A DNA stretch of 64,000 nt from Vitis vinifera (GCF_030704535.1 NC_081817.1:1193001-1257000), one strand, 5' to 3'; numbered from the stretch's first letter, positions 34,738 to 48,017 are shown. Program-made: numbers and translations. The notes: generated by a model not told the origin, from the sequence alone.

Positions 34738-36590
34738 TACCAAGAAGGGACTTATAATTCAATCATTAATCACTAGCTTCATGGTTTAAAACAACAAACT
34801 ATCATACGTGATTTACGCGTACAAGTTCTTTTCAAGGCATGAGCCATGCATTTTCTAATTCCATATGTTGTCTTTCTTGCAGAGGCTTTTCCGCCAGTTC
34901 TCCGCGTAACACATTATAAAATTTGAATTATTATTATTATTATAGTTTGTTTTTTCTTTTCCCATTTTGGCATGATGATAAAATGTTCACCCGTCTGTAT
35001 CGTCCATACTCAAGACCAGTATGACACCAGCTTGGCTGGCCTCACTCCCACGATCTCTGAGAGTTTTAAAATTGAGATCATAACCTATTACCAATGGCCA
35101 TTCATAAAGTAGAAAACACGACCAAAAAGTTGAGAATTTTCTCGAGAAAAACCTAAGATGAGGACAGGGACATGAGGTGGGAATCACCATAACCGAAAGT
35201 GTCATTTTCCACTCATTGAGGGACAAGCAATAAGAACCGAAAGTTTGAGTACGATACCTCATTCAAACTTAAAATCATTCTTTAATCTATATGGCTGTTA
35301 CACAGCCAATTCCTTTGTTTTTTTCCTACCCCAGATACTCCTACCCCATTGCATTTTTTAAGTTTTCATGATAGTATTCAAGTTCATTACCACAACCTCC
35401 ATAAACCCGATAGGTTCTAATCGTAATTAGACGTTAATCGTCCACTTCACAGAATGCTAAATGTTGGGTATATGATGAAAGTTTCTTTGAGTTGAAACAG
35501 AGCAGTTTTATCTAAAAGGAAGAGAGGTTTCATATGGGAATGTTGCATGCAAATGAAGATCTGAAATCGTTCTAGTTCTATTGCATCTTGCGTAGAATTC
35601 GATTCAATGAGTTCATTTGCATGATAATCACCAAAATGAGAATGGTAGTAAGAAGTAACAACGATGATATTGGAGAAATCCTAAATTCCATAGATCATAG
35701 TGCTCGCTGTTTGAATGATGACGGGAACGAAGGTTTTCTGTGTGTGATAGTGACATATATGAATCAGAGAATGTCATCTATAGATACCTAAACAAACACC
35801 AGTGCCATATAAGTTGCTGCTAATATAAAAATCACGATCACTAACACATATCAGCCATGTCATTATGCAACATAATATAACAGAATGAGTGGCTTCTCAA
35901 CTAACCCATTAGTGAAAACAATGTGTGGCTGTGCTTTCAGCTTGGGAGGGGGAAAGCAAAAGGTAGAGGTTCAGACACTCTCTACAATACAATCTAATAC
36001 GAATAAAGAAGAGCAAGAGTTTTTATAAAGACAAATTCGTCATCATAGGGAAACTTACAGTAGTAGGCATTGCACTGGGAACATCCAGAGTCTACTATTT
36101 TTATCCTCTAACGCAGACTTAACATATGATCAGAAATTTCAACCACGGGGTGTATGCAACATCAATACTTTAACGTCATCCCATTGTACCAATGCCTTTT
36201 TCAGCCTTGTTCTCCTTTTACAAGCTTCAATTCACACTGACTCGTCAAAAAGGCCTAAAGAGAGAAACCTTGAGAATGACTTAGATTACCAAAAACACTA
36301 ATAATATTCAAGGCCTGCAACTCAAAAGGGAGTTCAGATCTTTAATCCTGCACTCCATGAGCCACCCCAAAGCAATAAAGAGAAGACTTTATCATCCCCA
36401 CATAAATTGATGAACCCAGTAAAGAAGTATGCAAAGCAAACATGAAGGTATGCCCAGTCTGGGTTGCTATTATGTTTTTCCTCAACCTCACGTGTTTATG
36501 TTGTTCGCAATAATTTTTTTTTTCCTCATTAAATTGGCTAAGAAAACTTGTTAAGGAACTGCCTGATATGATGAAACTCTAGTTTACTTA
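34738..36590. repeat. Tandem segmental duplication, copy A
   Basis: About 1.85 kb that recurs at about 37213-39025. Shared landmarks in order: ACGTGATTTACGCGTAC (34806), GCAGAGGCTTTTC (about 34881), CATTCATAAAGTAGAAAAC (about 35100), a GAGGGACAAGC block (about 35218), GTGTGTGATAGTG (about 35740), AAGAAGAGCAAGAG (about 36006) and AAGAAAACTTGTTAAGGAA (about 36580). No protein family was recognised. A minus-strand reading frame at 34987-35262 is only partly kept open in copy B. Confidence 0.85.
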
Positions 36591-36844
36591 TGCATTAAAA
36601 GAATTTGAATAATACCAAAATTACCCTTTAAAAATTATTATGGTAACTTGAACTTCAGCTTCAAATTAAAACAAAAAACAAAAAACTATCCCACCCAGGC
36701 CTTAATCACTTCTAAGATGACATTGTTTCTATTTGGTCGTGTTCTTAGCTTAGACATGTCACCTTGATCTCATTCTTACACATGCCCAAGTAAAATTAGA
36801 CAAGAACATTTGGTATGGTACCAAAAGGTAATTGAATACCAAAG

Positions 36845-37345
36845 AGTCGCTCATAATTCATTCTTTAATCACAAGCTTCATTGTTTAAATAACTACCTAT
36901 CCTACGTGATTTACGCGTACACGTTCTTTTCAAGGCATGAGTCATGGAATTTCCAATTCCACATTTGTCTTGATTCATAATTCCTTCATTAATCACTAGC
37001 CTCATCGTTTAGAATGACAAACTATCCTACGTGATTTACGCGTACAAGTTCTTTTCAAAGCATGAGCCATGGATGTTCCAATTCAACACTTGTCATGACT
37101 CATAATTCATTCATTAATCACTAGCCTCATCATTTAAAATAACAAACTATCCTACGTGATTTACGCGTACAAGTTCTTTTCAAGGCATAAGCCATGGATG
37201 TTCCAATTCCACACTTGTCTTGACTCATAATTCATTCATTAATCCAAAGCCTCATCGTTTAAAATAACAAACTATCATACGTGATTTACGCGTACAAGTT
37301 CTTTTCAAGGCATGGGCCATGGATATTCCAATTCCACACTTGTCT
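36845..37345. repeat. Four 125-bp tandem units
   Basis: The anchor ACGTGATTTACGCGTAC occurs at 36904, 37029, 37154 and 37279, exactly 125 bp apart. The surrounding text (CATAATTCATTC..., TTCTTTTCAAGGCATG, CATGG, CCAATTC) is repeated too. Copy A has only one such unit (anchor at 34806), so the array expanded after, or was lost in, one duplicate. Confidence 0.93.
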
Positions 37346-39025
37346 TTCTTGCAGAGGCTTTTCTGCCAGTTTTCCGCATAACACATTATAAAATTGAACT
37401 ATTATTGTTTTTCTCGTTGGTATAATGATAAAATCTTCACCTGTCTATATCACCTATTCTTAAAACTAGTATGACACCAGCTTGGCTCACCTCATTCCCA
37501 TGATCATTGAGAATTTTTAAATTGAGATCAGAACCTATTACCAAAGGCCATTCATAAAGTAGAAAACATGACCAAAAAGTTGAGAATTTTCTTAAGAAGA
37601 GATGAGGACAGGGAAAAGAAGCCAAAAGCACATCGGGTGGGAATCACCATGATCATAAAGGCTTGAAGCAAGTTTCATTTTCCACTCATTGAGGGACAAG
37701 CGAAGAGAACCGAAAGTTGATCATGATATCTCATTCAAACATAAAATCACTCTTTAATCTGTATGACTATCAACTAATGGCGCTAATTCTATAAAACCAA
37801 GAGGGTTGTTGAATCACCATGGCCAATTCATTTGTTTTTTCCCATCTTTCTCTATTATTTTTCTTCTACTACTTCCCCAAATGCTCCTACCAAATTTAAA
37901 TTTTAAAAGTTTTCATGATGGTATTAAAGTTCATTAGCACAACCTCCATAAACCCAATAGGTCTCCAACGTGATCAAACCACTTCACAGAATGCTAAATG
38001 TTGGGTAGATGATATAAAACATCTTTGAGTTATAATCATAATAATCACCAAAATGAGAATAGTAATACTAAGAATGATGTTAATGGAGAAATCCTAAATT
38101 CCAGATACCACATGGCTTGCTGTTTGGATGATGGGAAAGAAGGTTTTCTGTGTGTGATAGTGGTGTATATGAATCAGAAAATGTCGTCTATTGATACCTA
38201 AACAAACACCAGCACTACCATATGAGTTGTTGCTAATTATAAAAATCATGACGACTAACACAGATCAGCCACGTCATTATGCAATGTAATACAACAGCGA
38301 TGAGTGGCTTCTCAACCAACAGATTAGTGACAAATAATGTGTGGCTGTGCTTGCAGCTTGTGAGGGCAAAAGCAAAAGGCCGAGGTTCAGGCACTCTCTG
38401 CAATATGTCTAATATGAATAAAGAAGAGGAGCAAGAGCTTTTATAAAGACAGTCATCGTCGTAGGGAAACTTCTATAGTGGGCATTGCACTGGGAACAAC
38501 CACAGTATACAACTTTCATCCTACTGCATACTTAACATATGATCAGAACCATCATCTTCTAAAACCCCTATGTCAATAACTGGGTGTTTGCAACATCATC
38601 CCATTGTATCAATGCCCTTTTTGCCCTTCATTCTCCTTTTACAAGCTTGAGTTCACACCAACTCATCAAAAGGGCCTAAAGAGAGAAACCTTGAGAATGG
38701 CCGAGATGACCAAATACACTAGTACTATATTTGAGGCCTGCAACTCTAGAGGGAGTTCAGATCCTCAATCCTGCTCTCCATAAGCCACCCGAAAGCAATA
38801 AAGAGAAGAAATGATCATCCATACATAAATTAATCAACCCAGTAAAGAAGTCATGCAAAGCAAACATGAAGGTAAGTGCACACACATGTACAGAGGGTAC
38901 GACCGTTATCGGTTGCTATTATGTTTTTCCTCCACCTCATGTGTCTATGTTCTATGAAAGCTTTTTATTTCTCATTAAACTGCCTAAGAAAACTTGTTAA
39001 GGAAATGCATGATATGGTAAAAGTA
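37213..39025. repeat. Tandem segmental duplication, copy B
   Basis: Counterpart of 34738-36590, offset about 2473 bp at the anchor. It shares the same landmarks with scattered substitutions and small gaps, and the last 125-bp unit forms its left end. It lies downstream of the PLAC8 gene and shows no gene I can recognise. Confidence 0.85.
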
Positions 39026-39617
39026 CTTTCTGGTCATGGATGAAAGGAAAGAAATTAAATAATATATTTTAGGCTCTCTTAAATTCTATTTCCAACACAG
39101 GACTTAGGTTCCCCCTCCTGAAGGTATCTTTATGTCAATAATCCTAACTACTCCCACATTTCTAATTATAGTATTACTAAAACCGCATTCTAATTATTTA
39201 GTCTCAAGGTGGAGGCAAAACAACCTATGAACAAAAACCTCAAAGTACCAGTCTGAGTTTATTGAAGAATTCAACCTGAAACAAAGATAAATCAACCCAT
39301 GGGAGAGAGCATTCCACATAAAACAGAAAAATAGGAAGACAGGAAAGCAGCAGAAGTACAGATCTCATGCTTGATGATCACAGAAATTACTGCCATTTAG
39401 GTAGATTATCTTCTACAAAATAACTGCCTAATTAAGGTAAAGTATTTCTTCAACTATGGAGTTAATTAAGAAACACAATGCAAATATCATATGGAAACTA
39501 GATGCCTTCAGTAAGGTATGGAAAACATGGTATGATATGTATTTGTGACACTCAAAAATAAAGTAATTACACGAACTAGTCCACACCGAAAGGTATCAAA
39601 CGTTTTTTCTTTTTCTG
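39026..39617. other. 3' flank of the PLAC8 gene
   Basis: No reading frame of note. The right part is likely the 3' UTR of the minus-strand PLAC8 gene. Confidence 0.5.
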
Positions 39618-41285
39618 CTAATTTGCTTCTCTTCGTATCAATGATGGAACAGGTGGTATCATAATTTCATCCTTACCTCCTGCAGGAGACTCTTCCTCCA
39701 CCACGGGTAGATTCCTTTCGGGACTGTAATATCCCTTTGAAGCTCTGCTTGAACTTGGAGAGGCAGCTATGATTTTCAATGGGCTGGCACTGTTCCCAAG
39801 TGGAGAACTTGAGCCGGACCTGATCTGACTCACACCATCTTCACGAGGCAAAGGTGAAATTGGCAGCTGACTACCACCATCCATTTTTTTCCTGCAAAAT
39901 GTATTTTCTACAATATCATAGGAATTCCCGGTCCTCACTTCCTGAGAAAGAGAACACCAACAACAGCAAAGCCACAGTGCACAATCAGTAACAGCAGGTT
40001 CACCACAACAGAAGTGATAAGCTGGCAAATTGAATCTCTTTCTCATCTGAATCCTCCAGAATCCGCCATAGAGTAAGCCAAACACACAAAGAATAAGCCC
40101 CATCGTCCCCAAAGCCGCCCTTGCGGTGTCATTATCAATATTAACAGCTGCCAAGTTGAAAATCCAGAAAGGAGCCATACAAAACAAAAGAAAAGTAGCA
40201 ATATGAACATACATGTTTCCAAATCCAAGTCTCTCCATATTCCACCCAAAAACACAAAAACTGCAGAACAGTGAGAGATATGCTAGAGAAATATCATCCC
40301 AGAAATCAAGAACCCCTCCACTCCATTCTGGCCTACTCTCGACAACCCTCTGCTCATCCCTTGATGCAAATGAGAACCTCCTCTCCATCGACTTTCGTCT
40401 CAACTGGCTTGACCTGTTTGAGTCAGTTGTGATTGGAACTTGTGCTTCCTCATCCGTTTCAGAATCATACTCCTTCCCAAGGGGGCTAACAATGGTATAA
40501 ACACCAGCAATTGCAGGTGCACCAATTGCAACAGCTATGCATATTCCAACTCCTATAGCGGGTCGCTCAGATCTCCTGTACCCCAAGTTAAGACCACAAA
40601 GCGCATACTGAGCAAAACAATTGATATGGAGTAGAATAACAACAACCATCATGTGCGCCCATTCATGGGGCTTATAAGTCCCATTCTTGCAGTAAATCTT
40701 TCTAAGTTTAGAAATGTCTTCTGGCCTCCATCTGCAAAGAAGGACAAGATGGTAGAATCGCTTTGGGTGTTGATACAAACACATAAGAGTAAACAGCGCA
40801 TTGAGAATTTGATTATTAACTTCAAACCACGCATCTCTCTGAGACTTCTTTGGTAGTTCATGGTTTAACATCCCTGTCATGACAAGGAACAAAATCGCAC
40901 CCGAGACAGCAACACACACAATCCACGCAAAAAGGGCCATGTTCATGGGGTCTCTAATCCATTCTTTGCACATTTTCCTGAGTGAAACCCAATCAATTTT
41001 CCGCATAAAAACCTCATTGAAACGCTCCCTAATATGATGACTGGAAGAAGGCACAGCTCGTGAAAGCTCATCTCTCCCCTCAGCTAGTTGCCGAAATTTG
41101 GCTGAGCCAAATTTGAGCAACCTCACTCTACCAAGAAACCTTTTCTTAAACCCTTTTTTAGTGTCTTCATCACTAATTAACCCTCTTTGAGATGTTGAAA
41201 TGTGAAGAGGAACCAGACCCTCTACTTTGCTCCCATTGCTTTCCTCAATTTCCTCTTTGAGTTCACCGTTATCAGTGGAAACCAT
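39618..41285 (-). CDS. PLAC8 / DUF2985 family membrane protein
   Basis: One uninterrupted minus-strand exon of 555 residues. The start chosen, ATG at 41285 (MVSTDNGELKEE), has A at -3 and G at +4. The frame stays open upstream to about 41399 but has no ATG there. Order of parts: a charged N-terminal third with a basic KKGFKKRFLGRVRLLKFG segment; a first membrane helix (about 116-139, MALFAWIVCVAVSGAILFLV); the DUF2985 region with VNNQILNALFTLMCLYQHP and CRWRPEDISKLRK; several more helices; the cysteine-rich PLAC8 stretch (YHFCCGEP, then DCALWLCCCWC); and a serine- and proline-rich tail. Related PLAC8 proteins are linked to cell size and to cadmium or calcium transport, but the role of this subclass is unknown. 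A probable 5' UTR donor (ATAG|GTACGT) lies near 41712. Confidence 0.9.
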   Translation of the reverse strand: MVSTDNGELKEEIEESNGSKVEGLVPLHISTSQRGLISDEDTKKGFKKRFLGRVRLLKFGSAKFRQLAEGRDELSRAVPSSSHHIRERFNEVFMRKIDWVSLRKMCKEWIRDPMNMALFAWIVCVAVSGAILFLVMTGMLNHELPKKSQRDAWFEVNNQILNALFTLMCLYQHPKRFYHLVLLCRWRPEDISKLRKIYCKNGTYKPHEWAHMMVVVILLHINCFAQYALCGLNLGYRRSERPAIGVGICIAVAIGAPAIAGVYTIVSPLGKEYDSETDEEAQVPITTDSNRSSQLRRKSMERRFSFASRDEQRVVESRPEWSGGVLDFWDDISLAYLSLFCSFCVFGWNMERLGFGNMYVHIATFLLFCMAPFWIFNLAAVNIDNDTARAALGTMGLILCVFGLLYGGFWRIQMRKRFNLPAYHFCCGEPAVTDCALWLCCCWCSLSQEVRTGNSYDIVENTFCRKKMDGGSQLPISPLPREDGVSQIRSGSSSPLGNSASPLKIIAASPSSSRASKGYYSPERNLPVVEEESPAGGKDEIMIPPVPSLIRREAN

Positions 41286-42658
41286 TCTCACACCAGATTC
41301 AAAAACTAGGTTTCTGGGGTTTTTCCAATTCCACAAATCTTCAAACTTCAAAGTGTGCAAATCACCATGAATTTCAGCTTCCCAATTCCCAGGTGACCCA
41401 CTTCAATTTCAGTTCCATTCCACCCTGTTCTCCCAACTCATCACAAAATCACATAAACTAGTTAAAACCGATGTTGCCAGTGAAGATCTCGCAATCCAAA
41501 AGCCAAAACCATATATCCAGAATGAAATTCACAACAATTTCACAAACTATAGAATATGATCACTACCCATCAAGAATAAATCATAAATTCCAATTCATGA
41601 AACACACCCAGAAAAAAATGCCCTTTGAAAGGAAGAATTTAATTTTTACATAAAAGGAAAGTACAGTTTTTTTTTTCAAAAGACCATGAAGATAATAAAA
41701 GCTAAAACGTACCTATGGTCCCATGATGATGGCAGAGGAACAGATGTACAGAGAGTCCAATATAATCTGGAAGGAGACAGCTCTAGAATCCAAAGCCGAG
41801 AGCATATCCTTGTACTGGGTGGAAATTTCCTTGACGTTATAACTTCTTCCAAAAAGGGTAAAAAAAATAAAGAATGATTGAAAAAAAAAGACCCAAAAAG
41901 ACGTGGACTTTGCTGACTTGTTAAGCTAGGAATCCATCCACATGCTGCTTTCTCTTTCTTTCTTTCTTTTTTTTTTTTCCTAAAAAATAAAATTATTTAA
42001 ATAAAAAAAATCTGCCATTTTTCAAGTCAACCCTAGTCAAATTCGTCAATTTTTAAAAGGATAAATTCCATAAAATTATCTATATATATAAGCAAGCTTT
42101 TAACTCCTTACGTCCAATAAATTTTTATTTTTAACAATTTTTTAAAATATTTTTCATTGTTTTTAAGAGTAAATTATACAAATTTATTCCTATTGGATAG
42201 GATTACTATTTCCAAGTTGTTACATATTAACGCTATGACTTTGGAATGAACTCCTCCTTCAGGTTTTTAATGCACAAATGAGATATAAATGTCATTAATT
42301 TAAACAAACGGTTATTGAAGTTACAAATGGATCAATTATACTGTTAATAATGGCATTTTTGCAAATGATTCTCTATTCATAAAAGCACAACCATTTAAAT
42401 TCAATCATTTTCGCTTGAGTCCGACATTGAGAATTCAGAAATGGTAGGTGTGTGTATACAAGCAAGGAAAACAATGATCACATTAGAACCTCACCCTCAG
42501 AAATGCAAGCATAGACATTCTGATTGAAACCCAAATCAAGAAGATTTGAAGAAAGCAAAAAGAAAAAATTGGAGATCGTGAATGTGTGGCAGACACAACG
42601 GCATTATACAAAGAAATCATCCTGAACAAAACCCTGAAACGGAACCGAGAAATAGGAC
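41286..42658. other. 5' region of the PLAC8 gene and 3' flank of alpha-SNAP
   Basis: 41286-41860 holds the PLAC8 leader, probably with a 5' UTR intron, since a GTACGT donor is visible on the minus strand at 41712. 41890-42380 is AT-rich promoter or spacer. 42380-42658 is the likely 3' UTR of alpha-SNAP. Confidence 0.5.
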
Positions 42659-45600
42659 TCAGGTGAGATCATCCTCCTCTAGTTCTTTGGCTTTGATAGC
42701 TTCTTTCACCCTCAGTAGAAGGGTTGTCTTCCAAGCATCCTGTGCGGTAGAATCAAACAAAGTAAACTTCAGGAAATTTAGATTCATAATTAAAAGAAGA
42801 AAAAAAATCAGAAAAAACCAGTCTGACAGCTAAATAAATATAAATGCACTAAGTGCAGAGAATCAAGCAAGATGTCCATAGGAGAGTGAGTCTTGAATGA
42901 GCCGATGGGGGTTTGAAAGGATAAAGGAGATTGGATGGTAAGCTGTGAGAGAACTTTGTCTACCAATCCCCATTTTGTTTCTGAATGGGCACTCTGGCTT
43001 TCAGTTCCAATATCATGCCCAGAAATCCTGAAAGATGGGGTAGGTCTTAAAGAAGCCTAAGAAAAGTAGAAATGGAGCTGCTGAAGACTGCCTAGGAAAA
43101 TTAACAGTTAGAGATGGTCGAGAAGCCAATAGCTACTGCTATTGTTTTCTCAATGGAGGCAGGCAATAGCAACATCTAGTTGATCACTGGGATGCTTCAT
43201 ACTACTTTTCCGTAAACTGTCTTAATTGGATCCTTCTACAAGATTGCACCCATAAGCCACATCTCTAATTGGCTAATATTATGGATTGGACTGTCTCCGT
43301 GTACTGATTCACCAACCATCCAACAGTAACAGACTCAATATCAATGCAAGACTGGGTTCATCAGATGGAAGCCTTAGCTTGAAAAATGAAAGCTACAGTG
43401 TGTACTTCCCAGTTTTTCCTTTATTTACATTTTTTTTTTTAAATATATCCTTCTGCTTTTTATTGACTCAGCATTAGCAATTTGTTGACTGGTCTGTCGT
43501 ATCTTTCAAAATATGGCGGAAGCATGGGACTACAAGCCTAATTCAACCAAACATTCAAGTACTACAAATTTAGAACATTAATGTTGAAGAGATCTGTTGT
43601 TCTCAGATGGGTGCCATATCTCTCAGCATTCTACTTCTATCCCTTAAAAATCAGGGACATATAATTTGTAAAGGCACCATGTTCTCAGCAGTGCCATTTC
43701 TTAGGTGATTTAGTAAATAAAGGAATAAATCACAATTCTTTCTTTCCTTTTGTGATGGTATAATACCAAACCTAGGACTCAACTTCTCCTACAAAAGCAC
43801 TATCCAGTCTGTATTACATTTTTTTCAGTGCAAGAGTGGCCCACCCAATTTGCAGATTTCTACAAACTAATTGAAATCCAAAACTTGAGGTGTTTCAAAT
43901 GGAATTAAAATTGCAATGGAGGGGAGAAATGTACCAGTTGGGTCATGCTATCAAATTCCTTAACAGCATCAGTGAACTTCACAACATCTTCCTCATCAAC
44001 TGCAGCAGCCAAATCCTGCCATTCACAAAACAAGCTTCCTTACTACCCTGAGGAGTTCAGTTTTTATAATAAAGATATCAAAGTTGCCACAATGGAGAAG
44101 TTGCAACTTGCAAGTTAAGGGTTTCCTTCTGTAGACAAAAAAGAGAAAGAGAAAAAGAAAAAGAAAAAAGTATTAGAAGCCCCAAGAAAATAAAAAGAGA
44201 CATTTGCAACCCGACACATTCTAAGGCAATATGTCATCCATCCAGGCTCAAAATATTCATCAGTGTGCAACTTCTGGTAAAGTGAATCCAAGAATAGATT
44301 AACATTTAGTCACATGTTTATGTCTAGATTTTAAGAAGTTAGCATTTCCAACACCCCATGTGTAAGTTAGGCAGCAACTTCCCACAACCATGAGTAGCTA
44401 ACTAAAGCTGAGAAGGTTACCATTTCAAAAGAAATGAAAAACCAATGAAAATCCTTACAAGATGTAAGAGAACCCACCACAAGTAATTTATATTCACGTG
44501 TTCCTGAAAAAGTTGGATCCATTTCCTGCAAAAGAAAAAGCAATATTGATATTTCTATCCAGCCCATAGGATACAATTTCAAAAAGCTAAACAAAGACAA
44601 ACTTAGACCTGATATCGGTCTAATGCATTGGTAATTGCAACGACATCGCCTTTGCAAAGTTGACAAATGCCAGCGTTAAGAAGATGTCCCTTGACTCCAT
44701 ACTTCAGCAAATTATTGTTTAGTGATTGTCGTCCTATGTCTTCATAAATTTGAATTGCCTTCTGATATCTGGAGAAATACCATAGGCATATAGTTCAAAT
44801 CCACATCAATATACAGTTCATCTCTTTACCTACATGTTACCTTAATAACAACTGTAATAACTCATATTCCAGGAAAATGAAAAGGCTTTAAGCTTTATGG
44901 TTTTATGTTTCATTTATATCATTCTACTCTTTGTTTAGGGATTCACTGCCACTATTTCATGGGTAAATGAGGACATCAATCGTGAGGAATGATTATATAT
45001 ATCCAACAGAAACTTTTGTACATATAACTGTGTATGAGATTCTAAACAAAAGAAGCAAGAAAAACAGTGTCCAATGATGGTAGTCTTTTCCGTACAAATT
45101 TATTGCCAGTATTATCAGTAGAGGAATCATAAACAACTGCATCTGAGTGAAAAGAGCCAACTAAAGCTCAAATCAAGTTTAAAATCCCACAGAAACATGT
45201 CACTACCAGTCCTAAGGTTTATCCATACCCAAGACCTTGTGAGAATGTATGCACAGAAATTTGAATACTGCTTTCTAAAAATATAATGCAGATGAAATGT
45301 TAACTACTGTAATTTTATGAAAATAAATAAATACAATCAAACAAATAAACTGACTAGAATTAAAATCTTAGCTCCATAGAATAACAAGTCTAAAAAACAA
45401 CCAAGATGCTTCAGGCAGGCAAATGATATAAATTTGTTTGTCACACAAACAAACTTCTCAAATGGATTGCTATGCAGACAAACACAGGTTACAATACATA
45501 TGAAAGAGGTACTGAGAAATCAATGCATCACATACAGTGTTCAAACATTGTATAAACCTTTTAGAGAGTTAAAAAATCTACAGTTGGAGGAGAGGCTTAC

Positions 45601-48017
45601 TGTTCTAGTTGAGCAGCAAATTGTGCAACTTTTGCATTACACTGGTTTGCAGCAGTTGTTGCTTCTTCACTTTGATAAATATCAGCTGCTTTTTCAAAGT
45701 AGATTATAGCCTGCTCAAAGTTTTGTTCAAGCTCATATAATTCAGCAATTTCCTGCAAATGAAAAAGTAATTCCGAGTTGTCAATCATCTCCTATACTTT
45801 TATATAACATCATCTCATGACCAAATACAATGATATTATGTAAGCACCACTGCTGAATAAACTTTGACATCGTTCAACAATATCTCAGATCCTGGGTAGA
45901 ACAGAATGAAAGGAACTGCAGAAACATGATGCACCAGAGTTCAAGAAAATCAATTGAAATGCAAACAGATTACAAAAATGATGTGCCATATGCAACTAAT
46001 TAATCATTTTAATTTATTGCCTCAGATTATAGATTGATGGCAAAAACCAGTAGATAAACCATACCTTGTAATATTTTCCAGCCATGTTGAACCTCCCATT
46101 ATCCAAAAACAGATTTGCTGCTTGTTCTAAGCAAGAAATGGCTTCTGCAAAGAAAAAAATATTGATGAGGACTGGAATACACTCGACTTTTTATAAAGCA
46201 TGTTTCTGTAGTGAATCTAGTAATAATCAACCATCAGAGACCATCCCATGCATTAATAGAAAGTCATATTCCTGAGATTTCTGACAAAAGGTATAAAAGA
46301 AAAGGCATAAACTATGTCAGCTGTTGACTTTGTCGTTCAACCTCATATAATCAATAAAAGATCTTGTAAAGGGAAAACACACAAAGGAATCACCATCACC
46401 CCAACCCCCCAACCCCTTTTGCAAATCGTTTTCAGAGTTCAAAAAAAATGGTAATCTTACATGGATTCAAAGAATTAGGTTCTACATTGTTATTCTGTCA
46501 TTATCTCTTTAGTGTGCAACCTCTTTTGTTAGGAACCTTCAATATAAATTTTTGTTTGCCTATCAAAAAAAAAACAAAAAAAATCTCAACTGCATGGTGG
46601 ATGAATAGAGTCATAGCAAATTGCTCATGCCAAAGAAATCAAATCAGTCACAGTGAGAAACCCAAGGAAGAAGGGACCATGTACACTGAAATTTGACACC
46701 ATGATGCTTATGAAGAAAAAACTAAAATCAGAGATACAAGCAAACACCATGCATACCTTTAGCAGATGTTTTCTTATAGCAATGACCAGCATCAGCATAA
46801 GCTTGTGCAGCTTCATGTTTGCTATCCAGCTATTAACACAAAACTAACAATATCAAGTGGGTTTATATTAAAAGAAAAAAAAAAAAAAAAAGAACTAAAG
46901 TTGTTTGATCCCATGGATTCGGAGCACTTACCTTTGTATAACAGTTTGACAACTTGACATAAGTCGATCCAGCTCTGTCCCCTGAAACACCATATATCAT
47001 AGGGACTAGTAAGACATATTATGTATATGCAATGTTGTTGAAATATAAAACTAAACAATAAGCTAATTATTTTGAAACACTTGCCCCCTTGAATTACCAA
47101 ATTGATTTCAGATTATTTTCTAACTTAGAATAAAATAAATACCATTGGATCATCATTATCATTATCAGCAAAAGATAAGCAACAAAGAAATATCAGAAAA
47201 ATCAATGATGCAGCATTTCATGAGTTTGGGAGCCAGAAATCATCAAAAAGTGCAGTGCTCATCAACAGGGACTTGGTCTCACATTCATTCATCAATCCAC
47301 CTTGTTCCTAATCCATTCCACCCGTAAAGATTTTCATTTCTTAAGAAATGCCAACCCAATAAGCCAAATAGTTTTGAATCTCAGGTTCTAAATAATGAAA
47401 ATTAAGTTCCAAAATGACAATTCCATTTCTTTCAACATATTTTCTCAGCAACCAAACCAGCTTGACCAAACACATTAACAGTGTCTTCGAAAATAGACAG
47501 ATTCGCAAAAAACACATAATTAAAACTGTGCATTCTCTTTCTCCGATCAATTCTAACACAACCTTAATCCAAAAGCTGCTTGCTTTACCTTGCAGTTAAA
47601 GCACCGAATCAAAAAACCATCACGATCCAAAACAACCAAATTCAAATCTTCAAATAAAAAATGATCCAAAAACACTATAAAAATCCAAAAAGAAAATCCA
47701 ATCAAAATCCAAATGATAACCTTGCCAAATCCAACGAAAATGGTCGAGAAACAAAAATCCAAAAATGGAAACTTTTCTTAAGCATTTCTAATCCTTTCTC
47801 TCATTTAAATTCCCGCTATGAAAAAAAAAAAAGAAGGGAAAATTTGTGGGATTTAAAGAAACTGGAAAATACAGGATTTGGCGAGTTTGAAGCAGTTGGC
47901 AGCCTTATCGTAGAAATCAGCAGCATCTTCGTATTTGGAACCGAACAATCCCCAGCCACTGATCTTCTTCTCCGCTTTCTTCTCGAACTCTTCTCCTCTC
48001 TGTATATTATCCGCCAT
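42659..48017 (-). CDS. ASNAP: Alpha-soluble NSF attachment protein (alpha-SNAP)
   Basis: Nine exons on the minus strand join in frame: 47873-48017, 46932-46981, 46757-46829, 46065-46144, 45601-45752, 44609-44768, 44478-44525, 43935-44015 and 42659-42739. They give 289 residues, the usual length in plants. The protein is all TPR-like helices: [20 protein letters not shown] at the membrane-binding N-terminus, [72 protein letters not shown] and [15 protein letters not shown]. The C-terminus ELEEDDLT is the acidic tail that stimulates NSF. Alpha-SNAP links NSF to SNARE complexes for their ATP-driven disassembly after vesicle fusion. All key regions are intact. The last intron is the longest (about 1.2 kb). 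A LINE 3' remnant lies in the intron between exons 3 and 4. Confidence 0.96.
46448..46583 (+). mobile_element. LINE 3'-end remnant in an alpha-SNAP intron
   Basis: The text ends TTTTTGTTTGCCTATC followed by a long A-rich run, the same 3' signature as the LINE at 15611-16120. It is short, 5'-truncated and inserted opposite to the host gene. Confidence 0.4.

Noticed and set aside
34987-35262. 91-residue minus-strand frame as a real gene
   Set aside because: Only part of it stays open in the duplicate at 37437-37631, and no start, splice or family support was found.
36845-37345. CRISPR-like regular spacing
   Set aside because: Units are 125 bp and repeated throughout, without short identical repeats and unique spacers, and the DNA is plant nuclear.
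41286-41399. Non-AUG N-terminal extension of the PLAC8 protein
   Set aside because: The frame is open, but the extension shows no recognised conserved block and the AUG at 41285 has a strong context.
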